Assembly (NCBI RefSeq): GCF_023078275.1
Contig: NC_062996.1
Location: forward strand, 434,001 to 498,000
Source: Leguminivora glycinivorella
Taxonomy: Eukaryota; Arthropoda; Insecta; Lepidoptera; Tortricidae
Direction: 5' to 3'
Length of the DNA stretch: 64,000 bases
This document shows, piece after piece, positions 22,901 to 34,400 of the stretch. The notes under the pieces were generated by a model that saw nothing but the letters and a program-made list of their open reading frames with translations, did not search any database and had not been told where the DNA came from. The stretch's first letter is position 1, and the number at the start of each line of letters is the position of its first letter. The position numbers and the translations under genes are program-made.

Positions 22901-24462
22901 TTTAACTGTCTCAGTTTTGTTAACATCATTTTTATGTTTGTTTCTTGTGTGATGTTTAAGTTTATATCGAGAAGTGTAATAAAATAGACAGAGAGGACAT
23001 TGGTGAAGCTCCTTCTTGATTAGTGGAATGATTATATGTTTTCCATTGTGGATTAAAGCGTCATACCTGAAATATACAGAGTTTGGCATTAACATATGAA
23101 AATTTCATAGAAAAATTAATTTATTTTGACTAGGTGGCAGTTTATAATACATTTGTGCCTTGAAACTCTCGCATTGCTTGCAAACCAACTTATAAAAATA
23201 TTCTTCTAAATAAATATATAAATATTATAGGACATTCTTACACAGATTGACTGAGCCCCATGGTAAGCTCAAGAAGACAAGGATATATATAATATAAAAA
23301 TACTTATATACATAGAAAATGTCCATGACTCAGGAACAAATATCTGTGCTCATCACACAAATAAATGCCCTTACCAGGATTCAAACCCAGGACCGTAGCT
23401 CAGCAGGCAGGGTCACTACTGACTGAGCCAGACCGGTCGTCAAAACTCTTTCTATGCTTGTACTTAAATATTGGTATCCTTCGCTTGCTCAAGTATCCAT
23501 ATTAGTGTGACTAAAAACCCTTGTGGGGAAAGAAATTCTTGACCTGTCACCACACAAATATATTAAATCAATAATAATATGTGCCCAAAAAGGGTCTAAT
23601 GCACCAGCATACATACACATACATACACTCACGCCTGTATCCCATGAAGGGGTAGGCAGAGCACATGAAACTACTCAAGTTTCAGTGCCACTCTTGGCAC
23701 CAGCATAATTAAATAAAAATTAATAAAATAAAAAATTGTAATTAATAAGTATGTGCAATTACAATAAAAGGCTTCTTTATTTAATTTTATTTGTGTGCTA
23801 GGAGGAAGACATTGAAAGAATGGCTAGTCCAAATTTGAAAAAATAGCACATTAGTGGCGATCACAATAGATCAGGAATGGTCACAGTGATACATAAGGCG
23901 CCAGGGACCCTTACATAGCACCTAACAAAAGAATAAATGAATGAAGGAGTTCCTACAAATAAATTTGAGTAGATTAATAAAATTAATGTATATATCATCA
24001 ACATCCTCCTTGCATTATCCCGGCATTTGCCATGGCTCTTGGGAGCCTGGGGTCTGCTGTGACAACTAATACAAAGATTTGGCAAAGACACAGTTTTTAC
24101 GAAAGCGACTGCCTAACCTTCCAACCCGAAGGATAAACTAGACCTCATTGGAAAGTCCGGTTTCCTGACAATGTTTTCCTTCACTGAAAAGCGATTGGCA
24201 AATATCAAAATTAATGTATATATGAAAGGATATAAAAAATTTTTTATCTTATTTATAAATGAACAGGATAAGTAGCTTACTTGTTCACAAAGACTTCATC
24301 GCAGAAGTCACAATTTTCCACACTGTGTTTCTTTAAAGCAGCAGACTTAATTGGCTCGTATGACGCCAGCGCCTTTAGCGGTATATCATCATCAGTAGCA
24401 CCCAGTGCCTTCAGTGGAACATCATCATCGCTGCTGCTTATGGAGACTGTGTCGAACGCCAT
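19907..24462 (-). CDS. C2H2 zinc-finger protein, three coding exons, apparent frameshift in last exon
   Basis: Coding exons on the minus strand: 24462-24281, 23066-22002, 20568-19907. All donors and acceptors are GT/AG and the phases match (phase 2 at both introns). Both introns split a zinc finger: CDFCDEVFVN joins a segment with H-x4-H in exon 2, and CRKCQQMFPT joins FNQIQHEMTH in exon 3. A further finger is in exon 2 (CPLC...H-x4-H) and about four more in exon 3. The middle is acidic and lysine-rich with repeated DD(D/E)xPL motifs. A TTTTTAG acceptor just upstream of the ATG suggests a 5' UTR intron. In exon 3 the frame shifts by one base near 20140, inside a finger starting CEIC; the new frame continues the finger-like sequence to a stop at 19907-19909. 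Probably a nuclear DNA-binding regulator; no orthologue named. Confidence 0.82.
20136..20568 (-). CDS. Zinc-finger gene exon 3, frame before the shift
   Basis: Acceptor TTCATTCCAG ends at 20569. Fingers seen in order: the completed split finger (HEMTH), CEYC, CMKC, CHLC and CSLC, each followed by a His-x3-5-His pair. The frame runs into a stop just past 20140 unless one base of a T run is ignored. Confidence 0.8.
20625..21290 (+). repeat. Array of 'CAGTACAGATGG' dispersed repeats in zinc-finger intron 2
   Basis: Units run from TTCAGTACAGATGGT through CGCACTAGTGCGAGAAGTGG and an inverted CATCTGTACTGAAAAA, then a segment with CACTCCCTTC and CGCCACTCGTTTCGAACTTCC. Copies begin near 20628, 20859, 21090 and 21146. 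The same family occurs inverted at 62960-63352 and as a scrap at 52968-53010. Confidence 0.8.
21320..21870. repeat. Unclassified GC-richer block in zinc-finger intron 2
   Basis: More GC-rich than its surroundings, with GTACTAG-type motifs near both ends (21499 and 21795). A short open stretch has no recognisable similarity. Probably a transposon remnant. Confidence 0.35.
22002..23066 (-). CDS. Zinc-finger gene exon 2 (acidic central region)
   Basis: 1065 bp. It starts by completing the first split finger, carries the finger beginning CPLCLFYYTS, then about 280 residues of low-complexity Lys/Glu/Asp-rich sequence with ISDDEDLPL and LDDEDLPL motifs and the run DDEDIITIDDDDE, and ends in the first half of the next finger. 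Confidence 0.85.
23620..23705 (+). repeat. Fragment of the 'CACGCCTGTATCCCAT' dispersed repeat
   Basis: Matches the start of the family seen complete at 28512, 30940 and 32566 (ACGCCTGTATCCCATGAAGG, then a TTTCAGTGCCACTCTTGG segment). Confidence 0.7.
23995..24212 (-). repeat. SINE body, zinc-finger intron 1
   Basis: Reverse complement of the body of the tRNA-derived SINE at 48160-48490: shared blocks are TTTTCGGTGAAGGAAAACAT, CAGATGGCAGTCGC (diverged) and GGCTCCCATGAGCC (diverged), ending in CAAGGAGGATGTTGATGAT. The tRNA-like head is missing. Confidence 0.75.
24281..24462 (-). CDS. Zinc-finger gene exon 1
   Basis: Starts MAFDTVSISSSDDDVPLKAL. An in-frame ATG at 24507 exists, but a splice-acceptor-like TTTTTAG lies between the two, so 24462 is preferred. 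Donor GTAAGC follows at 24280. Two DD(D)xPLKAL repeats sit within the first 30 residues. Confidence 0.78.
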
Positions 24463-25441
24463 GATAATTGCTAAAAATATGGTACGGTTGTATAGAAATT
24501 TATTCATATTTTAGTAATATTTATTGAACTGTTAAATTATTGTGATAACTGGGAACATGGACGATATGTCAGAATAATTAGTAAATTGATGCTACTGAGG
24601 ACTATAAAGCTGGCAGCTTCCTCACTCAATGCATAAGCATTGCAATTCAGTGAGGTAATTCTGCCAGCAAGTTTGCTCTAAATTTAGGGGTTCTATTTAC
24701 TGTATATGCGTATAAAATTTTGTTATTTCTTTTTAGTTAATTTGTTACTTAAAAACAAAGTACGTACGCAACTTTAGTACGTAACATTAGGATTAGTAGA
24801 ATGTGAAATGTAGTTGAATTTTACAACTCTTTAATTTACCTAATACAGTTCTAATAAGGAATATACCCAACTAAAATTCTTGTGTAGTATAGTGAAATTA
24901 ACTATTTGTGTAGCAATAAACCCATATAGAAAAGGTAACATTTAGTAAGCAATATTAAATGTATTAGGTACCGTACCTGAAATTCGTGGTTCACCCAATA
25001 TATCTCTAATATTTACAAGATTATAATATAAATAAAATTATCATTAGCATGCCGAAAATAATTTAAAATACACACACACAACACCACAAATAAATGTTTT
25101 CTACATATCATTAATTATTTACATTAAATTAAAATTATTGCGACGCGTACGTTACACGCTGCCATCTTTATTGCTTTTTTACTTTTTTTTACGTCAAACT
25201 AGGGATGCGATAGAGCTGTTCCAATCATAATCGATCGATTATCATAATAAGGCTTGTTTACACTAGACATTGGCGGCACTTTTATGGAAACTAACCGGTT
25301 TTCGCTACACTACTAGTGTCAGTGTCAATGTCAAAGTTTGTTTTGTTGTTTATGTCACGTCAGCGAAGAAACTGTACATTATTTAATTTCTTGATAATCT
25401 ATTGATAACAGTGCAGTTATTTCTCTGATAATACATATTCA
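24463..25441. promoter_or_regulatory. Divergent intergenic region between the zinc-finger gene and COG7
   Basis: About 980 bp separate the two start codons, which point away from each other, so it should hold both promoters. It is AT-rich and has no coding frame. A GCTGCCATCTTTATTGC motif near 25159 is the only feature I noted. No core-promoter element can be assigned with confidence. Confidence 0.5.
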
Positions 25442-28400
25442 ATGGTAATTATCCGCCCGTTGTTAAAACTAACAACGTATTATTTGTATATTCATGTGAA
25501 ATGTATTAAATAAAGTCAATACTTATTACTTGTACACATTTTGTTATAGGATTTAAAGACGTTTGGAGAAGATGATTTTGATCCCAAAAAATGGATAAAC
25601 AGAGCATGGAGTTCAAGTGGGAACCAGGAGAAAGAGGTGATGCAATATTCATATGCATATTAAAGTTTTAAAATTTTTATTAGTAAATTAGTGACCACTT
25701 TAAACTGAGACCTTTTTATTATAATCAACAGTGTTTCCACCTCTCAGCCTCTGTCCTTTGATAGCACCTTACAAGGAACACTACTAAAAGTTCTAAATAC
25801 AGTGGAATCTCGATAACTCGAATCTCAAGGGAAAAGCAAAAAAAATCGAGTTAACGAGTTTTCGACTTAACAAGAACTTCGAGATACAGTGGTTTAACTG
25901 CTGGAATTTCGACTTACAAAGGCGCGATTTCTAGGTATGTTTTTCGATTTGTAGAGTAAGTTTTATATTACGTACCTATACTTATTAGGTACAGTATTAT
26001 ATAACAAATGACACATAAATGAAATAAAGTCTTCAGTTTCCTTTTTGTACTCATATTTATTTATTTAATCTTCATTGAACAAACAACTTTTGGTACAAAA
26101 GGTTTACTTTATTCCAAAAAGCATTCTCTACTAGTCAACCTTTAGGCAAAAAAGTATGTTGTAGTTAGTTAAGGTTAAATAAGTAAGTACTGACTACTGA
26201 TGGATAAGCTTCACGAGACATCGTGTCCTGTGACTCCTGTGTCGACAAAGAAAAAACGTCAACAGCTGTTCGAATGTATTAATTGCATGTGTACAAGACA
26301 AAAACAATAGATTTAAAAGCCCTGAACCCCCCTCCCCCCCCCGTAGATTTTATTGATATTATTTCTGGGAATTCCGAGTAAGACATCTTTTTATTTTACT
26401 TAGTGCGACTTACAAAGTCTCCTTTTCGAAATTCGAGTTATAGAGTATAAAAATGTATTATCAATACTTCCTAGGGAATCAACATTTTGTTCGAGTTACA
26501 AAGTCTGAATAATTCGAGATACCGCGTATTTAGGGGTTCAGTGGAAGGGAATGGCATTTTTATTCGACTTACTGAGGATTTCGACTTAACAAGATTCGAG
26601 TTATAGAGATTACACTGTATTTCTTCTCTAAATAAAAAGGCAAATGACTAAAAATTACAAACATAATAAAGATTTTTTTTATAAACTGGGATATGTGTTA
26701 AATTGTGGCATAGGCGAGAGGTGTCAACCTGTCACTGCTATGTCACAATTTCGTTTTCTTTCAACCCTTTAATTCCCAAGATTAGCACTGAAACTCGAGT
26801 ACTTTCATGTGCTCTGCCTACCCCTTTTATGCGAATATGGGCATGATTATTATGTATTTATGTATTTTTTCCAGGTGTTTGTAGCAAACACAGTGTCAAG
26901 GTTGCAACTGTACATGAAACAACTGACCAACTCATTGGATGAGACAACTACACAAGTATGTTTATTTTATTGAAATATTTTATATGGTAATTGATTAGGT
27001 TGTCAAAATGATTTGCTAACTGTCAAAACAATTTGCTAATATGGAATTATTATGAAGTAAGGTCAATACGGCTAAGTGTGGCCTTCACATTTGGCATATT
27101 TAAACCACTAACCATAGGTAGCAAGTAACAAAAGCATGAACTCGCAAAAACACCTGTGACTATAGATTTTTTTTTTTTTTTAGTATTTTCACTGTAACCT
27201 AGTTTTAAGTTTGAAACTGATTTTGCAATACCCTACTAGGGTCCATGTTACCATTATAATGTTATTTTGTGTACTTGGAAGCAAAATAAATATCTCTATC
27301 TCTATCTATAAGTAAAAAGGTCAAATGTGAAGGCCGGACACACTTACCCTTATGTCACACTTACCAGTATTGACCTTACTGAGGAGTGACATCACATCAA
27401 TTCATTTACTTTATACCTTTCTCTTTGACTTATTAAATAGAAATTATGTTTAAAAATAACTACTGAGTATATTTTTCTTCTAATTATGTGGTGCTTTATT
27501 TCGTGCACTGTATAAAATATTTTTTTCTCAAACATTCAATGAAATATTGTCTTTACGTTCCTTAAAATGGGCTGGGAAGTATCGCTTTTTGGGCGCAACA
27601 ACTCGAGAAGACTGTAAAGGGATTTCATATTATTTTTTAGGCCTAGGCCTGCAAAGTAACTTTTTTTTATAAAATATTGTCCTTTAGAGCATTTTTTTTA
27701 TTTCATTGTATGTTTGAGAAAAGCACTATACATGCCTCGGCGTGAAAACGGATTCCCGTATATACCCACTTGGCCGGAAATCCTCATTTTCCCGTCCTCT
27801 GATGTAATGTACTAATTTTAAGTATAGGAAACTAGCCTATTGTTCACAGATAGTGAACTCAATACCTCGCACCCTGCAAGATGCGGCCGCCCTTCAGCTG
27901 GAGGGAGCCATGCTGCAGCAGCAACTCCTGTCTTTGGGGGAGAAGGTGGAGGGGGTGGAGGAACAGACGGGGCACTCTATACTGAGCCTGCAGAGGATTG
28001 ACCAGCTCAAGAGTCGGTTAGAGGTACTAAAGTTGTCTTTTTGACCCCCGTCGCAAAAACGACGGGGTGTTATAAGTTTTACGTGTCTGTCTGTCTGTAT
28101 GTCTGTCTGTCTGTTTGTCTGTCTGTCGGTGTGTGTGTCTGTCTGTGGCATCGTAGCTCCCGAACGGATGAACCGATTTAGATTTAGTTTTTTTTGTTTG
28201 AAATCTGAGTTAGTCGGGAGTGTTCTTATGTTTCATGAAAATCGGTCTACTATGTCGCGGTCGGGGGTTTTTTCAACATTTTAATTTTGTGGTTAGGTAA
28301 TTAGGTTAGGTTATTCTCTTAATAATCATTGAAATGCTTTCCAGAATGCAGCATCAGCTCTCCGCGAGGCAGACAAATGGGCAGCCCTGGCCACCGCTCT

Positions 28401-31400
28401 AGAAGATGTGCTTGAATCCGGCGTACCAAGCAAACCAGAAGAGTTGGAAGCTTTGGCGGGACAGGTCACAGCACTGACGCATAGTCTTGAGGTAATATTT
28501 GTTTCTTTACATACATACAATCACGCCTGTATCCCATAAAGGGGTAGGCAGAGCACATGAACTACTAAGTTTCAGTGCCACTCTTGGCAAAAAGAGGTTG
28601 AAAGAAATCCAAATTGTGACATTACAGTGACAGGTTGCCAGCCTCTCGCCTATGCCACAATTTAACTCATATCCCACAGTCGACTTCTACGATACCCACG
28701 GGAAGAAAGGGGGTGGTGAAATTCTTAACCTGTCACCACACACGAGACGGGGGGAGAGATTTGTTTCTTTATTAGATAGAAACTTGGCAGACATGCTGAA
28801 ATCCAGGGTAACCCACTGTATCTAACAAACCAGAAGAGTTGGAAGCTTTGGCAGGACAGGTGACAGCACTCACACACAGTCTTGAGGTAATATTGGTTTC
28901 TTTATTAGATAGAAACTTGGCAGACATGCTGAAATCCAGGGTAACCCACTGTTTGTTTCTTTATTAGATAGAAACTTGGCAGACATGCTGAAATCTAGGG
29001 TAACCCACTGTATCTAACAAACCAGAAGAGTTGGAAGCTTTGGCTTGACAGGTCACAGCACTGACGCATAGTCTTGAGGTAATATTTGTTTATTTATTAG
29101 ATAGAAACTTGGCAGACATGATGAAATCCAGGGTAACCCACTGTATCTAACAAACCAGAAGAGTTGGAAGCTTTGGCGGTACAGGTCACAGCACTGACGC
29201 ATAGTCTTGAGGTAATATTTGTTTCTTTATTAGATAGAAACTTGGCAGACATGATGAAATCCAGGGTAACCCACTGTATTAACAAACCAGAAGAGTTGGA
29301 AGCTTTGGCTTGACAGGTCACAGCACTGACGCATAGTCTTGAGGTACTATTTGTTTCTTTATTAGATAGGAACTTGGCAGACATGATGAAATGGAGCATG
29401 ATGAAATGCAGACATGGGGAATGTTCTGATGAACTCTTTGACTTGGTGCCACAGGGTAACCCACTGTATCTAACAAACTAGAAGAGTTGGAAGCTTTGGC
29501 GGGACAGGTCACAGCACTGACGCATTGTCTTGTGGTAGATAATTAGTTATTTCTTTTCAAAGTAGTGACGATATATTTGCCTTTGTTTAGGTATTAACAG
29601 AAGCGTCGGACTACGAAAGCAAGCGTTTGCAACTGGAGGCGTTGTACAACCGTCTAGAAGCTGCCCTCAGCGCGCCTTTCCTCACAGCTTTGGACCAGGG
29701 AGACAAAGGTATATAAATAAATAATAATAAGTTTTGTCGCAAAAAAGCATTTCTTTTTTTGCCATTTTTATATTTTGATGTTTTAGAGAATTTTAGGTCA
29801 ATTGTACTCAGAATCATGAGTACTTTCAAACTCACTGGGAGACAAAAAGTGTCCCAGAATTTCCATTTTTTTTTTTAATACTACGTCGGTGGCAAACAAA
29901 CATACGGTCCACCTGATGGAAAGCGGTCACCGTAACCTATGGACGCCTGCAACTCAAAGAGTGTCACATGCGCGTTGCCACCCCATTAGAAACTTGTACA
30001 CTCCCCTTTGCTGTGTTAAGTATAAGTACACAGCAAAAAGGAGTGTACAAGTTCCAAGGAGGGTTTGGGTTGCCGACGACTCAAAGGACAATAGACGGAA
30101 CAAATTAGTTCCGTAAGTCCTCCCGTCGTCAGCACCCCGCACCCTCGTTGAGCTCTGGCAGCCTTACTCACCGGCAGGAACACTATGAGTAGGGTCAAGT
30201 GCTATTTGGCTACGGTCTTCTGTAAGGCGGTTCCATACATTTTTGTTACTTTCCTCTTTTGTTACCCCACACAACATGTATGGAAAATGGTAACAAAATA
30301 AGAAAAATCGTATGCGTCAAAGTAAAATATGTAATCTCAGTGCATAGACTGCCATCTCTCTTCACAAGCTTATAACTTTTAAACCTCAGTTTTGACAATT
30401 TGGCCCATATTCTTAGCTTGATATGTGTTAAAATGTCAAATGTTAATATTAGTGCCATCTAGCCGAGCGTCCCCCAAAGGTGTATCGCCATCTAGGTCAC
30501 CGTACCTTTGTCTATATGGTTCTGAGGTACGTTTTTTTCTTAGACTGTAGCTGTCTATACGGAGTTACATATGTCTTTGGTACGAACAACGACTTATAGC
30601 AGAGAGAAAAGTTAAATTGCATACCTGTGTTACATTTTTTGTTACATCATACTTATTTATTTGTTTAAACTTTATTGCACAAAATAATAATGTATCTAAA
30701 TGGCGGACTTAATGCCAAAAGGCATTCTACTAGTCAACCATAGGGCCAAACAGAGATTCAATACAAATAGTGCAGAGAGAAAACAAAAAGTTTATGAACT
30801 AAAAAGAAAAGCAAACTACACTGCACTGCATTTACAATAAAAATATTTTTTATAATTTTAAACTTTCTACGGAACCCTCGGTGCTGGATTCCGACTCGCA
30901 CTTGGCCAGTAGTAGACCAAGTACTATTTTATTAATACATACATACATATAATCACGCCTGTATCCCATAAAGGGGTAGGCAGAGCACATGAACTACTAA
31001 GTGTCAGTGCCACTCTTGGCAAAAAGGGGTTGAAAGAAATCCAAGTTGTGACATTGCAGTGATAGGTTGCCAGCCTCTCGTCTACGCCACAATTTAACCC
31101 ATATCCCACAGTCGTCTTCTACGACATCCACGGGAAGAAAGGGGGTGGTGAAATTCTTAACTCGTCACCACACGGGGGGGGGGGGGGGGTTATTTTATTA
31201 ATAATATTGTATTTATGTCCACAGAACGCACGGCGTGCTACGTGTCCCTATTCCGAGGAATGAACCGCGCGCCTTCGGCCGCGCGTTGCTGGCGACGATC
31301 CGTCTGTACGTCGTTGGCGACTCAGTGGCGAAGGGCCGTTGGTCAGCCGTCGCCAAAAATCGCCACTCTTGCGGGGAAAGGAGAGGCTCATACACATGTA

Positions 31401-34400
31401 AGTTAGACTGAGACACCATTATATATGTCACTATTCAGATGTTGGCGACCTTCTGTGTGTACGTCAGTGGCGACTCAGTGGCGAAGGGCCGTTGGTCAGC
31501 CGTCGCCAAAGATCGCTACTCTTGCGGGGAAAGGAGAGGCACATACACATGTAAGTTAGACTGAGACAGCATTATATATGTCTCTATTCTGATGTTGGCG
31601 ACCTTCTGTGTGTATGGCATTGGCGAGTCAGTGGCGAAGGGCCGCTGGTCAGCCGTCGCCAAGAATCGCCAGTCTTGCGGGGAAAGGGGAGGCACATACA
31701 CATGTAAGTTAGACTGAGACAGCATTATATATGTCACTATTCAGATGTTGGCGACCTTCTGTGTGTATGGCGTTGGCGAGTCAGTGGCGAAGGGCCGTTA
31801 GTCAGCCGTCGCCAAAGAATCGCTACTCTTGCGGGGAAAGGGGAAGCTCATACACACGTACGTAACTACAAAGCTAGACGGGCATTTTCGCGAGAGCAAT
31901 CACCAAATATATTTTTTCTATGGTAGGTAAATTTTATGTTTTTCCTACTCAGAATCACGAGCCCTTTCGATCTAAGACAAAAAACAAGAGACAAAAAATG
32001 GTCCCAAAATTTTCTATTATTTTGCATAAGTACTTTCCAGTTTGTAACCGCTGTACAGTGTTTGAAAAATGGTAACGAAATGGAAAAAATAAATTTGGGC
32101 TGCTTTTTTCCGCCTAGTAGGATGAAAAGGGCTCGTAATTCTGAGTAGGAAAAACATTAAATTTTCCTATTTTAGAAAAAAAAAAGGTTTTGAATCTTTT
32201 TTCGCGAAAATGCCCAGACAGCATTATATTTGTTGTTGTATAAGGTATTAACCGTGTGATGTTTGCGTCGTTCTGTCTGTTTGTTTTTTTTTGTATCGGA
32301 GGATTGGGAATTTAGAGGGAACCTCTATTTTATCCGCAAATCGGACGCCGCGATGTCTCGGAGGGAAATCCCGGGGAAAAATCCCGGAGGGACATCCCGG
32401 GGAAATGTCCCGGAGGGACATCCCGGGGAAAAGTTCTGTCGGTACGTCATTGGCGACTCAGTGGTGGAGGGCCGCTGGTCAGCCGTCGCCAAAAATCGCC
32501 AAGCTTGCGGGGAAAGGGGAGGCTCATACACATGTAAGTATACAAAAGGAGTTAAATATACACACATACAATCACGCCTGTATCCCATAAAGGGGTAGGC
32601 AGAGCACATGAACTACTCAAGTTTCAGTGCCACTCTTGGCAAAAAGGGGTTAAAAGAAAACGAAAATTGTGACATTGCAGTGAAAGGTTGCCAGCCTCTC
32701 GCCTACGGCACAATTTAATCCGTATCCCACAGTCGACTTCTACGACACCCACGGGAAGAAAGGGGGTGGTGAAATTCGTAACCCGTCACCACACGGGCAA
32801 AAAATACACCCTGTTTTTAACCTCCGACGCAAAAAGATTTCTGCAAATCAAGTAACGTCCAGGGGCCCGTTTCTCGAAAGGTACAAGCCTTGTATTACAA
32901 GTGCGCGAACTGTCAAATCGTATGGGTTGTCATGGAAACACACTTGTAATACAAGGCTTGTACCTTTCGAGAAACGGGCCACAGATCCCATAGAATACTT
33001 ATATTATATTGTTACATGTATACACAGGTGGAGTGGCTAACCAACGTGTTAAAATCGGAGACGCCGTACGCTGAACTAGTGCGGTTATACACAGACTTGC
33101 TGCAATCATTGGACCCCTCGCCTACTAAGGTACATTGAATCTTATACCTCGATGTCCGGCGTGGCTTCCGTAGCTTAATTGGTTAAGAGCCTTGCACGGA
33201 TTGCAAATGATGCGGGTTCAAGTCCCGCCGGAAGCGTAAATTTTTTCCATTTTTTCCTTTAATATAAAAATGTTTAGAATCGTTAGCAGACGTTTCTGCT
33301 TGTTAAAAATAAATTTAGTATGGGTTAGCACATTGTTACTGGTGAATTCTCAATATAACTTGAGACTCCAGTGCCGTTACAAGATGTAATAGTCTGTCGG
33401 TAGATGGCGCTAGACGTCACCCCAAGACGTGTGTACATAAGGAAAGGCATGGAAAGATTTGCGATGTCCGGCGTGGCTTCCGTAGCTTAATTGGTTAAGA
33501 GCCTTGCACGGATTGCAAATGATGCGGGTTCAAGTCCCGCCGGAAGCGTAAATTTTTCCATTTTTTCCTTTAATATAAAAAAAATATAAAAATTTTACCT
33601 TCCAATAAAATTTGTATTATTTTGCCTGGTATATCCGAGGTCTTTATAGAGAGTACGTCGTAGACGTCGCATCGGACCGATAGATGGCGCCATCGTTCGT
33701 TGTAAGTCGCTCCGGCGTCACACCGCCGCGATGTTGGTAGTCCCGTTTTTCCCCACCTGCAACACAAGGCCCCCCGCGCCCCGACTCGCCACCAGCCACC
33801 CTCATTGTTGAGGAGAAGTGCCGACGGTATATTAAGCCTACCAGGAAGGCATCACTCAGACCTCGGATATACCAGGCAAAATAATACAAATTTTATTGGA
33901 AGGTAAAATTTTTATATTATTTGTGCCGTTTGTATATCCGAGGTCTTTATAGAGACCTGTTTATTATCTCCTGGTGGCGAGTCAGCTGGCGCGCAAGCCT
34001 TTGGTAGCCCTATTGGCATAGCATAGAAGAATAAGTGAATCAGTTGAACCGATTTGACAGATGTATCAGTCGAAATAGCCTTCGATCCGCGAATATCTCG
34101 GTGCCAGAAACGCATAAAGAGATTTTCGTGATGACGTTTAGCTTTAGTCAGCGAATAGTTAGAGAAATGACATTATTATACATCGCAGTTCAAAACCAAA
34201 AAAAAAAAATGTAGGCGAGGCTGACTTGAACAAGATACAAAAACCTTAGATACACTATTATTATTAACAGACACGTTATTTTATCAGGTTATAAACCCAA
34301 TTTCAGACACAAAGTGTGGAAATTAACTGTAAAAGTAGTGTAACTATCTGTACTGTAGCAGGGTAACGTAATTGATACTGCTTTTGTCAACCCTTCGTAA

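Noticed and set aside
28829..29533. The exon 5-like copies as true alternative exons
   Set aside because: No in-frame acceptor precedes them (a CAG occurs but leads out of frame), so they are listed as repeats rather than exons.
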